Source of the DNA: Otoolea sp036634775
GTDB taxonomy: Bacteria; Bacillota; Clostridia; Lachnospirales; Lachnospiraceae
Direction: 5' to 3'
NCBI GenBank assembly: GCA_036634775.1
Contig: JAVWRQ010000007.1
Coordinates: forward strand, 1 to 64,000
Length of the DNA stretch: 64,000 nucleotides
Positions 55,780 to 63,890 of this stretch are shown here, piece by piece. The first letter of the stretch is position 1; each line of letters begins with the position of its first letter. Below the pieces are notes generated by a model. The model had not been told where the DNA came from. It ran no database searches and saw nothing but the letters and a program-made list of their open reading frames with translations. The translations under genes were made by a program, and so were the position numbers.

Positions 55780-57741
55780 TTATGCGTGTTTACCTGCAAA
55801 ATAACCGCCTCTTACTGCCTGTAGTACCTGTCCCGGTTTAATGCAGTCACCAACCGTGATAAAATCTGATTCCATCGTGCGAAGTCTCTCCACCTCGGCA
55901 ATTCTGGATTTCATCCCTGCTGCCAAAAATACCGTATCGGCCTTATAAATAGTTTCATTTCCATCTTTACCCCGAACGTGGACACCGTTGTCATCAATTC
56001 GTGTACAGGTAGCTTCGGTTACGATCCGCAGGTGCTCTTTGTTCTTCTCATATTCCAACATCATGGCTTTTAAGTGAAGAACAGCTGCATCCCGTGCGAC
56101 CCGGTCCGTCATCTCCAAGACCGTTACATCTTTTCCTTCCTGCGCCAGAACCAAAGCCTCTTCGCATCCAATTAGTCCGCCGCCAATCACGACAACCCGT
56201 TCACCGAACTTCACATCCGGGTCACGCAGATTCGTTATCCCGATCACTTCTTTTCGATCCAATCCCGGAATCGGAGGAATGATTGGTTCCGCACCTACGG
56301 CACAGATCACCGTATCAGCCGCTATCGTTTTAATCAATTCCGGTGTAGCCTCTGTATTCAGCATCACGTGAATGGCCTTTCTCTCCACCATGTGAATCAG
56401 ATATTCCACATAACGTTTTAAATCTGCCTTAAACGAAATATCGCGAACCGCTGTTTTAAGCATTCCACCTAGGCTGTCTTCTTTTTCAACCAGAATCACC
56501 TCATGCCCCTGTGCTTCTGCCCTTAAAGCAGCTTCCATACCACCGGGACCACCGCCGATTACCAGTACTTTCTTGGGTTCCGGTTTTGGAAGATACATAC
56601 CTTCCTTTAAATCTCGGCCCACCTGTGGGTTGACCGTACATTCTGAAATTCCCGAGCACATATCCACATAAGGCACAAAATCCAAAGACAGACAATGATT
56701 ACAGCGCACACAAGGTCTCACTTCATCAAAGCGTCCCGCCTTCGCTTTATTCGGAAAATCCGGATCCGCCAGAATCTGACGCCCCATGACAATAATATCC
56801 GCCTTGCCAGATGCAATGATATCCTCCATATAGGCCGGATCTGATAATGCGCCTACGGTAGCTACCGGTGTTTTTACCGCTTTCTTTACCGCTTCTGCCA
56901 GATATACATTACATCCATGTGGAAGAAATGCAGATGGGAACATACGGCATCCGGAATTGACATCTCTAAACGAAGTGGCAGAAACATGGATCAAATTCAC
57001 CTTTCCGTCCAGCATACGGGCAAACTCCACTGCCTCATCTAAACCGTATCCGCCTTCCAGAAACTCGTCACCGGACATACGAAATTCAATCGGAAAATCT
57101 TTTCCCACGGCCTTGCGGATACGATCCACGACCATCAGTGGAAAACGAGCCCGGTTCTCTAATGAACCGCCGTATCGATCCGTTCGGGTATTATAAAGCG
57201 GCGATAAGAATTCACTTAGCAGCCAGCCATGTCCGCCGTGAACCATAATCATATCGAATCCGCCAAACTTCGCCACATAGGCGCCATGGGCAAATGCGTC
57301 TGCAATGGTATTCATCATATCCTCATCCATTGGTGTTATGTCGACTCCATAAACACCCGGCTGGGCACTGGGACCATAGACAACCCCTCCGGTATACTGC
57401 GGATGTGCCCTGGCACCGCTGTGAAGAATCTCAATATTAGCCAAGGCATTATGCTGATGAATCCGATCGGTCAACTGTAAGTGAGATGACATAAATTCTT
57501 CATTATCTAAATTGCATTTGTTTCCGTGGGCACTGCCGGTATGCGCATGAACAAGAGTTTCACCTCTTGTTACAATCGCAGCGCCGCCTTGTGCTCTCCG
57601 CTCATAAGCCGCTAGATTCTGCTCCGACAGATATCCCGATGTGTTCGGTTCTGTTCCCATCGGAGCAACTTCAATGCGATTTTTTAATGTAATGTTGCCA
57701 ATCCTTAATGGACTGAATAGATTTGGATAATTGCTAGACAT
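55780..57741 (-). CDS. OYE-type NADH:flavin oxidoreductase with Fe-S and FAD domains (paralog 2)
   Basis: A 653-residue enzyme with the same domain order as its neighbour: FMN barrel, Cys344, 347, 350 and 368, then GGGPGGMEA (FAD) and GGGLIGCEEAL (NAD(P)H). It also has Trp (173, GHGWLL) at the usual Tyr position. The spacing after the third Cys is 17 residues in both paralogs, longer than the 12 of trimethylamine dehydrogenase. The proteins differ clearly in the substrate-side loops (for example VSATSFRDVNSG against VSDGTFHVPSTN), so they may act on successive intermediates or as a complex. First gene of the operon. The ATG at 57741 follows AGGAGGG. Confidence 0.9.
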   Translation of the reverse strand: MSSNYPNLFSPLRIGNITLKNRIEVAPMGTEPNTSGYLSEQNLAAYERRAQGGAAIVTRGETLVHAHTGSAHGNKCNLDNEEFMSSHLQLTDRIHQHNALANIEILHSGARAHPQYTGGVVYGPSAQPGVYGVDITPMDEDMMNTIADAFAHGAYVAKFGGFDMIMVHGGHGWLLSEFLSPLYNTRTDRYGGSLENRARFPLMVVDRIRKAVGKDFPIEFRMSGDEFLEGGYGLDEAVEFARMLDGKVNLIHVSATSFRDVNSGCRMFPSAFLPHGCNVYLAEAVKKAVKTPVATVGALSDPAYMEDIIASGKADIIVMGRQILADPDFPNKAKAGRFDEVRPCVRCNHCLSLDFVPYVDMCSGISECTVNPQVGRDLKEGMYLPKPEPKKVLVIGGGPGGMEAALRAEAQGHEVILVEKEDSLGGMLKTAVRDISFKADLKRYVEYLIHMVERKAIHVMLNTEATPELIKTIAADTVICAVGAEPIIPPIPGLDRKEVIGITNLRDPDVKFGERVVVIGGGLIGCEEALVLAQEGKDVTVLEMTDRVARDAAVLHLKAMMLEYEKNKEHLRIVTEATCTRIDDNGVHVRGKDGNETIYKADTVFLAAGMKSRIAEVERLRTMESDFITVGDCIKPGQVLQAVRGGYFAGKHA

Positions 57742-57802
57742 AGCACCCTCCTGTACCAAGAACTTTTTCGCCTTTTGGTCTATACTAATTATATTTTTTT
57801 TG

Positions 57803-57868
57803 TTACCCGGGTAATCCTCCACCTAATTGGACTACCTTTATAGTAGCATTTTATATGTTTTATTTCAA
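57803..57868 (-). promoter_or_regulatory. Promoter and operator-like dyads of the OYE operon
   Basis: Minus-strand TTGAAA (57863-57868), 17 bases and TACTAT (57840-57845) with an extended TG. At and just after the start site lie GGTAATCC-N11-GGACTACC (57810-57836, one mismatch) and a perfect TTACCCGGGTAA (57803-57814). Their place fits repressor operators, plausibly for the GntR pair encoded next to it. The remaining 57869-58011 is AT-rich with no gene seen. Confidence 0.55.
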
Positions 57869-58011
57869 GTTGTATTATTATTTTCGTTGTTTTATTTGAT
57901 TATCTCTCTTTTTTTTGGATATATTGTATATTCAATCATGATTTTTCATTAATTAGCATATACCAATATCATGTTGTAATATAGTCCATTTATGTAGAGG
58001 GTTATTAACAA

Positions 58012-58046
58012 ATTCGAACCTGTCAGAATTTCCGACAGGTTCGAAT
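58012..58046 (-). terminator. Terminator of the AEC/GntR operon
   Basis: A perfect 13-bp inverted repeat (58012-58024 with 58034-58046), 33 bases after the second GntR gene, followed on the minus strand by a short T-rich tract. An operator role is a less likely alternative. Confidence 0.7.
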
Positions 58047-58078
58047 AGAAGGAATATATAATCAAGGGCTGCTATTGC

Positions 58079-59068
58079 TTATCTATCTTTTTTCATCCAC
58101 TGCTCCTGAATTTGTTTTTTTAAGTGCAGTAGAGAGCCATGGTCGATTATTTGCTGAAATGGGAAGCAAACGATATTTTGGCTCATACAATAGTCAAAAA
58201 TCTCTTGAATCAGACCCTCTCTAAAAGAAAAGTCCTGTGGCAAAATAACTGCCTTTTTATCATTATTATCAATCAGGTAATTCATTGCTTCTTCCATAGT
58301 AATATACTTGATTTTCCCTTTTACCGCAAATTCCTGCAGATACCGTTCAATACTATAGCGGTACCATTCATCTTCATATATCACAATCACTCTCATATCG
58401 GGTTCGATTTTGGCAATCCGGCTGACCGACATCTGACTGACCGCCAGTACTACCATATCCATGCCATAACTTGGTGCATTTCCTGTCCTTTTCTCTGATA
58501 TATGAAGAATATCATCAAAATGATTAATCGTCGTAGCCACGATATCGTAACCGCCATTTGCCAAAAGATCTCCATTGTTCAGTACATCATCCAGAAGCAG
58601 CGGCGTCACTCTCGTATTACAAAATTTTTCAATTTCTTTGGCGGTATCTTGCAAAATCTCCACGCTGCAATCCACCCAGGCAGTTTTTACTTTCTCGGCT
58701 TCAGGCAGATGATTCCATATGTATTTTAAAAATAAATGTTCTGTCTCATGACGGGAAATCCCCAGTTCCCGTAGTTTTTGTACACCGGCTGCTGCCATTC
58801 GCTCCGTCTTTTTTTCTTCCTTTATAAAATCCTGTTTTTTGATATAGCTTCCGCTGTTCTGCTCTGTGATTACAAGCCCGCGCTTAGCCAGTTCTTCATA
58901 AGCCCTCTTTACCGTGTTTCTGGCTGCACCGGTCTGACTGCACATCTTCCGTTCGGCAGGAAGTCGCTGCCCTTCTTTTAATGTACCATCTTTTATTTGC
59001 CGCTCAATCCAATCGGCAATCTGTCCATAGACCGGTATTTTTGAATGATGATCAATCTCAAATATCAT
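58079..59068 (-). CDS. GntR-type regulator, paralog B
   Basis: A 329-residue protein. Residues 1-75 are a GntR winged helix (IPVYGQIADWIERQIKDGTLKEGQRLP, RNTVKRAYEELAKRGLV). The C-terminal 230 residues are not a UTRA, FCD or aminotransferase domain I recognise. They share order and motifs with the upstream paralog: a DCSVEILQDTAKEIEKF-like segment, TPLLLDDVL, and a final GSLLHLKK. The gene overlaps paralog A by four bases, suggesting strict co-expression and possibly a heterodimer. Confidence 0.85.
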   Translation of the reverse strand: MIFEIDHHSKIPVYGQIADWIERQIKDGTLKEGQRLPAERKMCSQTGAARNTVKRAYEELAKRGLVITEQNSGSYIKKQDFIKEEKKTERMAAAGVQKLRELGISRHETEHLFLKYIWNHLPEAEKVKTAWVDCSVEILQDTAKEIEKFCNTRVTPLLLDDVLNNGDLLANGGYDIVATTINHFDDILHISEKRTGNAPSYGMDMVVLAVSQMSVSRIAKIEPDMRVIVIYEDEWYRYSIERYLQEFAVKGKIKYITMEEAMNYLIDNNDKKAVILPQDFSFREGLIQEIFDYCMSQNIVCFPFQQIIDHGSLLHLKKQIQEQWMKKDR

Positions 59069-60066
59069 ATGCCCAGTTCCGCCTCTCTGGTCTGTATATT
59101 CTCCAGGGTTCTTTTTAAGTGAAGAAGAGATCCCTTATCGATTTCAAACTCAAATGTGATAAGAAGACTTCCCACTTTTCGTGCACGCCCAATCATCTGA
59201 AGGATACGCGCACTGCTATAATCCATATAGTCCGGTGGTATAACGAGAGGAAGTTTCGCTTCGATATATGTCTCGTCTTCTTTTGTGAACTGTTGTTCCT
59301 CAATACAAATCAATTTATTCTTTTTATCCAGCCATTTTAGTGTATATTGAACCGATTCCAAAAACTCGCGGCTTCTATATAGAATGCAAATTTCCTGCCC
59401 ATCCGGTATGACTGCCAGTCGGGCAACCGTTCCTCTGCTTTCGCGAAGCGATATCTCCTCCGTTCTCAGGTGAATGGAATCTGCATAGCGAATAAACTCG
59501 CCAAAATGTTTCTGTGAAACAAGTGCCAGGCTATATTGGGAACCGATTACCTTTTCGCCCGAGAGCAATTCTTCCAGTAAAAATGGCTCCACCTCCAAAT
59601 ACGGAATTTGCTCCAAGTCTCCCATTACATTATGAAGCGTTTCAAAGTTACAGTCCACCAGTGCCGCTTTGATCCGCTCATCCCGTCGAAATACCTGTTC
59701 GCTTTGTTTTTGAATAATAGAAAAAATTCGATCCATATGCAGACCGCTCTGTGAAAGCTCCCTGACTGTCCGCGCTACGATTTCCTCCGGTGTTCCCTCA
59801 CTGCTTTTAATCTCTTCGCTCGCATTCATATCACCGGATACATAAGCACCACCGCCGCGGATCTTATATATATGTCCCTCTGCCTCTAAATCTGCATACG
59901 CCCTTTTAACCGTCCCCACTGCGACTTGTTTCACTTCTGCCATAGCCGCTTCTGAGGGCAGTCTCATCCCTTTCTTTAAGTTTCCTTTTTCAATCTCTGC
60001 ACAAACTGCTTGCGAAATCTGCTTGTACAGTGGAATTTCATCTCCTCTGTCCACTTGGGTTTTCAT
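59065..60066 (-). CDS. GntR-type regulator, paralog A
   Basis: A 333-residue GntR regulator. The DNA-binding domain (IPLYKQISQAVCAEIEKGNLKKGMRLP, VGTVKRAYADLEAEGHI) is followed by the same uncharacterised effector domain as paralog B (ALVDCNFETLHNVMGDLEQ, VEPFLLEELLSG, final GSLLHLKRTLE). Of two ATGs three bases apart, 60066 has the better distance from AGGAGG. The AEC transporter stop codon overlaps this ribosome site. Confidence 0.85.
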   Translation of the reverse strand: MKTQVDRGDEIPLYKQISQAVCAEIEKGNLKKGMRLPSEAAMAEVKQVAVGTVKRAYADLEAEGHIYKIRGGGAYVSGDMNASEEIKSSEGTPEEIVARTVRELSQSGLHMDRIFSIIQKQSEQVFRRDERIKAALVDCNFETLHNVMGDLEQIPYLEVEPFLLEELLSGEKVIGSQYSLALVSQKHFGEFIRYADSIHLRTEEISLRESRGTVARLAVIPDGQEICILYRSREFLESVQYTLKWLDKKNKLICIEEQQFTKEDETYIEAKLPLVIPPDYMDYSSARILQMIGRARKVGSLLITFEFEIDKGSLLHLKRTLENIQTREAELGI

Positions 60067-60075
60067 CATTTCCTC

Positions 60076-61014
60076 CTAAATAAATCCTATACTTGTAAAT
60101 AAAAACACCCATAAGAAAATCGTCACAACCGAAACCGCCGTACTGACTACCACAAACTGCCCCGCCAGTTCTCCATCTCCGCCCATGTTCTGCGCCATCG
60201 AGTAAGATGCCGTTGCAACCGGCGTAGCAAACATAACAAAGAGGATAAAACGTTCCAGATTGCCAAATCCCAGACCGGTAGCAATCATCATAATAATCAT
60301 CGGAATCACCACTAATTTTGCCACTAACGATGGCACCAGATATTTTAAATTTCCACGAATGGCAGAAAAATGCAAGGTTCCTCCCAATACAAATAAGGCA
60401 AGTGGCGTTGTTAGGTTGGCAAACTGGGTAATCGTGCTATCCACACTCTTGGGAAGCTGAATTTTCAGAAGAAAAAAGATCAGTCCGGTAAATGCTCCCA
60501 AAATCAGTGGGTTGGTACATACATTCTTAATCAGCCCTTTCGGATTGACCTTGCCACCGTGAAACAGCTCCAGGATAATAACCGCTGTCACATTATAAAT
60601 CGGAATAATAATTGCAATCATCATCGATGCCACCACGGCTCCATCCTCTCCAAACAGAGTGGTTGTCAGAGGAAGTCCGAATAGGATGAAATTACTCCGG
60701 TAAATAGCCTGGATCACTACGCCCCTCTGTGGATTTCCCTTCACCAGCCGTGGAACTATAAAAATCAAAATCACCTGAAGTAAAAGGACACAGGTAACTC
60801 CCAAAACAATAAGACGTACATCCAACGTAAATCCACTTTTCACTTTATATAGATTATTGAACATGAGAATCGGGAAAAATGCATTGAAAATCAACTTATT
60901 CAGTGTATTCATAAATTTTTCATCCACCAGACCACTCATTCTTACCCCGTACCCAAATGCAATGTAAATAAGAAATGGCGTTACCGCATTAACCGCCACA
61001 AAAAAGCTCTCCAT
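60076..61014 (-). CDS. AEC-family (auxin efflux carrier) transporter
   Basis: A 312-residue protein with ten membrane helices in two five-helix halves, including LNKLIFNAFFPILMFNNL and TTPLALFVLGGTL, typical of AEC/MdcF-like carriers. Bacterial members move malonate, malate or other organic acids. It starts an operon with two GntR regulators and lies next to the OYE operon, so its substrate may be the product or precursor of the reductases (inference). AGGAGAG precedes the ATG. Confidence 0.88.
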   Translation of the reverse strand: MESFFVAVNAVTPFLIYIAFGYGVRMSGLVDEKFMNTLNKLIFNAFFPILMFNNLYKVKSGFTLDVRLIVLGVTCVLLLQVILIFIVPRLVKGNPQRGVVIQAIYRSNFILFGLPLTTTLFGEDGAVVASMMIAIIIPIYNVTAVIILELFHGGKVNPKGLIKNVCTNPLILGAFTGLIFFLLKIQLPKSVDSTITQFANLTTPLALFVLGGTLHFSAIRGNLKYLVPSLVAKLVVIPMIIMMIATGLGFGNLERFILFVMFATPVATASYSMAQNMGGDGELAGQFVVVSTAVSVVTIFLWVFLFTSIGFI

Positions 61015-61077
61015 ATCCTGTCTCTCCTATCTTGTCATTTTATATCTTGCCGTTTTATATCTTCTATACTATACCCT

Positions 61078-61106
61078 ATTATATCCCTTTTATCTCGAAC
61101 CGCAAA
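61078..61106 (-). promoter_or_regulatory. Promoter of the AEC/GntR operon
   Basis: Minus-strand TTTGCG (61101-61106), 17 bases and perfect TATAAT (61078-61083). A second TATAGT ten bases further could be an alternative -10. Confidence 0.5.
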
Positions 61107-61164
61107 CTGTTTCTTTATTCCGTACCTCGTGTGCCGAAGTTCACAGCTGCCTCGCAGCTTTTTT

Positions 61165-61212
61165 ATGTTATAGAAGCACTTTTTTATGTAATAGGAGCAC
61201 TTTCCTATTACA
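61165..61212. repeat. Terminator-coupled palindrome, copy 4, with a partial tandem copy
   Basis: TGTAATAGGA-N6-TCCTATTACA (61187-61212) is perfect. Just before it, a degenerate partial copy (TGTTATAGAAGCACTTTTTT, from about 61167) follows a small AGCTGC-CTC-GCAGCT hairpin (61146-61160). Confidence 0.75.
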
Positions 61213-61277
61213 TAAAAAATGCTCCCTTCCGGGTAAACAAGTCAAATCCTACCACTTGTTTACCCGGAATAGAGCAT
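61213..61277 (-). terminator. Terminator of the DUF4956/VTC/MBL operon
   Basis: A perfect 14-bp stem (61229-61242 with 61254-61267) is enclosed by a second pairing ATGCTC/GAGCAT (61219-61224 with 61272-61277). On the minus strand a T-run follows and leads into palindrome copy 4. Confidence 0.88.
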
Positions 61278-61299
61278 ATTCATGTATCACTTCCGCCAC

Positions 61300-61968
61300 T
61301 TATAATTCATTCTTTTCCCGCTGTACCAATCCGAAAATAATCGCCAGATTTCCATTTCTACAACGTAATTCGTCAATAAAGTTTTTCTCTTCTTCTGTTT
61401 TTTTCATCTCTACACGGTAAGAAAGTTCATACATGGTTCCCATATTCGTAGTCTTGACCCGTTCCAGACGAGTATATCTGGTATAAGAAAGAAATAAATC
61501 ATCAAAGATTCCCGTATAGTTCAAATCTTCCGGAATCGTGATTCGAAGTTCCCGTTCTTTGGAGGCCGCACTTCCAAAATTCATCTTTTCCAAAAGCAAA
61601 ATAACAATGCCCACCACAATCGTAATGATGAAAGCCAGAGATAAAAATCCCATGCCCACTGCCAAACCGACTGCCATGGCAAAAAATACAAATCCGATTT
61701 CTCTCGCGCTTCCCGGTGCGCTGCGGAAACGTACCAATCCAAATGCTCCCAGAATCGCCACCGATGTCCCTAAGTTACCATTTATAATCATAATAATGGA
61801 TTGAACCAAAAGCGGAAGTATCGCCAAAATCACCACAAAACTCCCAATATGTGCACCGGACATCTTATAAAGCAGTGCAATGACCAGTCCCAGAACCAGT
61901 GCCGTTACCATAGCCGCTGCAACCGCTTCCACAGTAAAGGTGCCTGCATGAAAAATACTGTTTAACAT
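61300..61968 (-). CDS. DUF4956 membrane protein
   Basis: A 222-residue protein with four membrane segments in the first 130 residues and a cytoplasmic C-terminal domain. The motif ILGAFGLVRFRSAPGSAREIGFVFFAMAVGLAVG matches DUF4956. This family usually adjoins VTC-type polyphosphate polymerase genes, as here, where the two overlap by seven bases. Its role is unknown; a channel or membrane partner for the polymerase is a reasonable guess. Confidence 0.88.
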   Translation of the reverse strand: MLNSIFHAGTFTVEAVAAAMVTALVLGLVIALLYKMSGAHIGSFVVILAILPLLVQSIIMIINGNLGTSVAILGAFGLVRFRSAPGSAREIGFVFFAMAVGLAVGMGFLSLAFIITIVVGIVILLLEKMNFGSAASKERELRITIPEDLNYTGIFDDLFLSYTRYTRLERVKTTNMGTMYELSYRVEMKKTEEEKNFIDELRCRNGNLAIIFGLVQREKNEL

Positions 61969-62717
61969 ATCTCTTTCCTCCTGATTTCATCCCAGTTTTC
62001 TGTTCTATGAACAAGCATTTGTTCTAAGTTAAACGCATCATGATCCTTTTTATAGATATTCCCATACTTTGAAAACGATACGGAATAAATAGAAAGTTCA
62101 GATAATATCTCTGTGAACCAGAGTGGCGTCGCACCCATAATTTTGCTTTCCATCAAAAAGTATCCCTCCGGTAAGAGAAATTCCCCTTTTGTACCATTTT
62201 CAAGTCCCATCAGTGTTCGGCGGCTTCGTATATTATGGTCAAAAGTCACTCGGAAGTCATGATCCTGCCTGCCAAACAGAGCAATTCTATCATAGGCCAG
62301 ATAAATACCCCGGGTCAGTGGATAACGGCGCAGGAAAAAATCAATCTCCCGTAGAATCTGACTTTCACCTTCCGGTCGAATACCTCGTTCCACATAGTCA
62401 TACGCCTCTCGTAAGGTAAGTTGAATTCTACGTTTGTTTACTATCTTACGATATTTCTTCTTTATTTCCAAAAATACATTGGAATCCAGTGTCGGAACCC
62501 CATAGCTGCGCAGGCGTAGTTTTTCTTTATAGACCGGTTTTTCAATCGAGCGACGAATTAAATCATAATCCGGTGTATCATAATAAATATTACAAATCGT
62601 GTGAATACCATACTCATCTTCCTGCATATGAGGCCGTAGTTTCGATTGCAGTTCATGATAAATCGACTCCGGCATTAAATATTTTTTCTCATAACGGTTA
62701 AAAACAGCCTGTGCCAT
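61962..62717 (-). CDS. VTC-domain polyphosphate polymerase-like protein
   Basis: A 251-residue soluble protein of the VTC/CYTH-like tunnel fold. It has RYEKKYLM at the start, IYYDTPDYDLIRRSIEKP, KEKLRLRSYG with basic residues that would line the tunnel, FLEIKKKY, and the C-terminal MESKIMG and SFSKYGNIY. Yeast Vtc4 of this fold makes polyphosphate from ATP. Most expected Lys/Arg residues are present, but activity has to be shown. Coupled to DUF4956. Confidence 0.88.
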   Translation of the reverse strand: MAQAVFNRYEKKYLMPESIYHELQSKLRPHMQEDEYGIHTICNIYYDTPDYDLIRRSIEKPVYKEKLRLRSYGVPTLDSNVFLEIKKKYRKIVNKRRIQLTLREAYDYVERGIRPEGESQILREIDFFLRRYPLTRGIYLAYDRIALFGRQDHDFRVTFDHNIRSRRTLMGLENGTKGEFLLPEGYFLMESKIMGATPLWFTEILSELSIYSVSFSKYGNIYKKDHDAFNLEQMLVHRTENWDEIRRKEIC

Positions 62718-62728
62718 ATGTGTGCCCC

Positions 62729-63601
62729 CTAGTGTTCTAATTCCTGACTCATTTCCAATCGGCTTCCATCACTGATTATCGTGATATTACCATCTTTTGT
62801 TTGAAGCGGACGGATACTTTGTTGTTTGAGCAGTTCCAGTGTCTGGACATCTGCCGGATGTTTATTAGAAGAACAGATCGCGGCATATTCCGGCGTCACT
62901 GCCTCCAGTAATTCTTTAAGAGCGGTATTATATACTCCATGATGCGGTACTTTCAGGAAATCGCAATCTGCCGCCGTACCGCCCGATATCCATTGTCTAA
63001 TTCGTTGTTTTTCTGCATCTCCCATAAATAAAAGGCGATTTTCTCCATACGTCACCGTCGTAATCAGAGAAAAATTGTTATCAAATTCGGCGGCACTTCC
63101 ATCTGTCTCATAAGACAGAGGCGGCTCAATCAGCACCTTAGCCATTCCCATCTCAAGTTCCACCGGCTGTGTCAACTCCTGTGGAATGATATTCTTTTGT
63201 TTTAGTGCTGCCATAAAATCAAAATACTCGGTTCGATTCCCCTCATAAGCCGGTAAAAAAACCTGCCCAACTTCCATGGATTCAACTAATGTATCGGCAC
63301 CGCCTACATGGTCTCGGTCAAAATGAGTAATAATAAGAGTATCCACATGCTTAATTCCTTGGTTTTTCAGGAACATAACAACTTCTTCGCCGTCTTCCTC
63401 TTCTCCGGTATCGATAACCATGGTCTTCTCATCGGTCTGAACTACGATGGCGTCTGCTTTTCCTACCTTTAATAACGAAACTTTCAGGGGGGCTGCAGAC
63501 TCTTCGTCCGTCTTTCCGGTGCACCCCATAATCATACTTACGCATACTGTAACGCAAAAAAGAGCGATCGCCACCGCTTTTCTTGTGTGGTTTTTTATCA
63601 T
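62729..63601 (-). CDS. Exported metallo-beta-lactamase-fold lipoprotein (ComEC-C-like)
   Basis: A 290-residue protein with a lipoprotein signal peptide ending in MIMGC (Cys27), so it should be anchored outside the membrane. The MBL fold has HFDRDHVGG (metal ligands), LLFMGDAE and VPHHG, the pattern seen in ComEC C-terminal domains and related exported hydrolases. Its substrate is unknown; nucleic acid or a phosphoester is possible. It is the first gene of the operon with VTC and DUF4956. AGGAGG precedes the ATG. Confidence 0.87.
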   Translation of the reverse strand: MIKNHTRKAVAIALFCVTVCVSMIMGCTGKTDEESAAPLKVSLLKVGKADAIVVQTDEKTMVIDTGEEEDGEEVVMFLKNQGIKHVDTLIITHFDRDHVGGADTLVESMEVGQVFLPAYEGNRTEYFDFMAALKQKNIIPQELTQPVELEMGMAKVLIEPPLSYETDGSAAEFDNNFSLITTVTYGENRLLFMGDAEKQRIRQWISGGTAADCDFLKVPHHGVYNTALKELLEAVTPEYAAICSSNKHPADVQTLELLKQQSIRPLQTKDGNITIISDGSRLEMSQELEH

Positions 63602-63681
63602 ATAATTTTCCTCCTATATGTCCTTCTTTAGGGGTAACGCGTGGGCGAGCGCTTTTATCGCATTTAAAATAAATTATTTAA

Positions 63682-63758
63682 AGGATAAAGAGTCTGCTTT
63701 GCAGACTTTCGCGCCAAAGTGCGGTCACTTCAGTAACCACAACAACTTTCCTATTACA
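63682..63758. repeat. Multi-hairpin dispersed element, shortened copy
   Basis: The first 59 bases match 39670-39728 at about 55 positions, including the GAGTCTGC/GCAGACT and GGTCACT-TC-AGT stems. The middle module of the other copy is missing, and only half of the palindrome (ACTTTCCTATTACA, 63745-63758) remains. Confidence 0.8.
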
Positions 63759-63760
63759 TA

Positions 63761-63822
63761 ATAAAGACACCTTGAGAGTGAATTCGCTTTTACATGCAAA
63801 TCCATGCCTCTTAAGGTGTCTT
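63761..63822 (-). terminator. Terminator of the gene entering from the right edge
   Basis: AAGACACCTT (63764-63773) pairs with AAGGTGTCTT (63813-63822), extendable to 15 bp with one G-U pair. On the minus strand the T-rich tract runs into the half palindrome. Confidence 0.7.
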
Positions 63823-63890
63823 ATATGATCGTTATGTACTATATCGTTATCTTTCTATATTACTTTTTCCAAAAATATCTCTGTGAAAAG

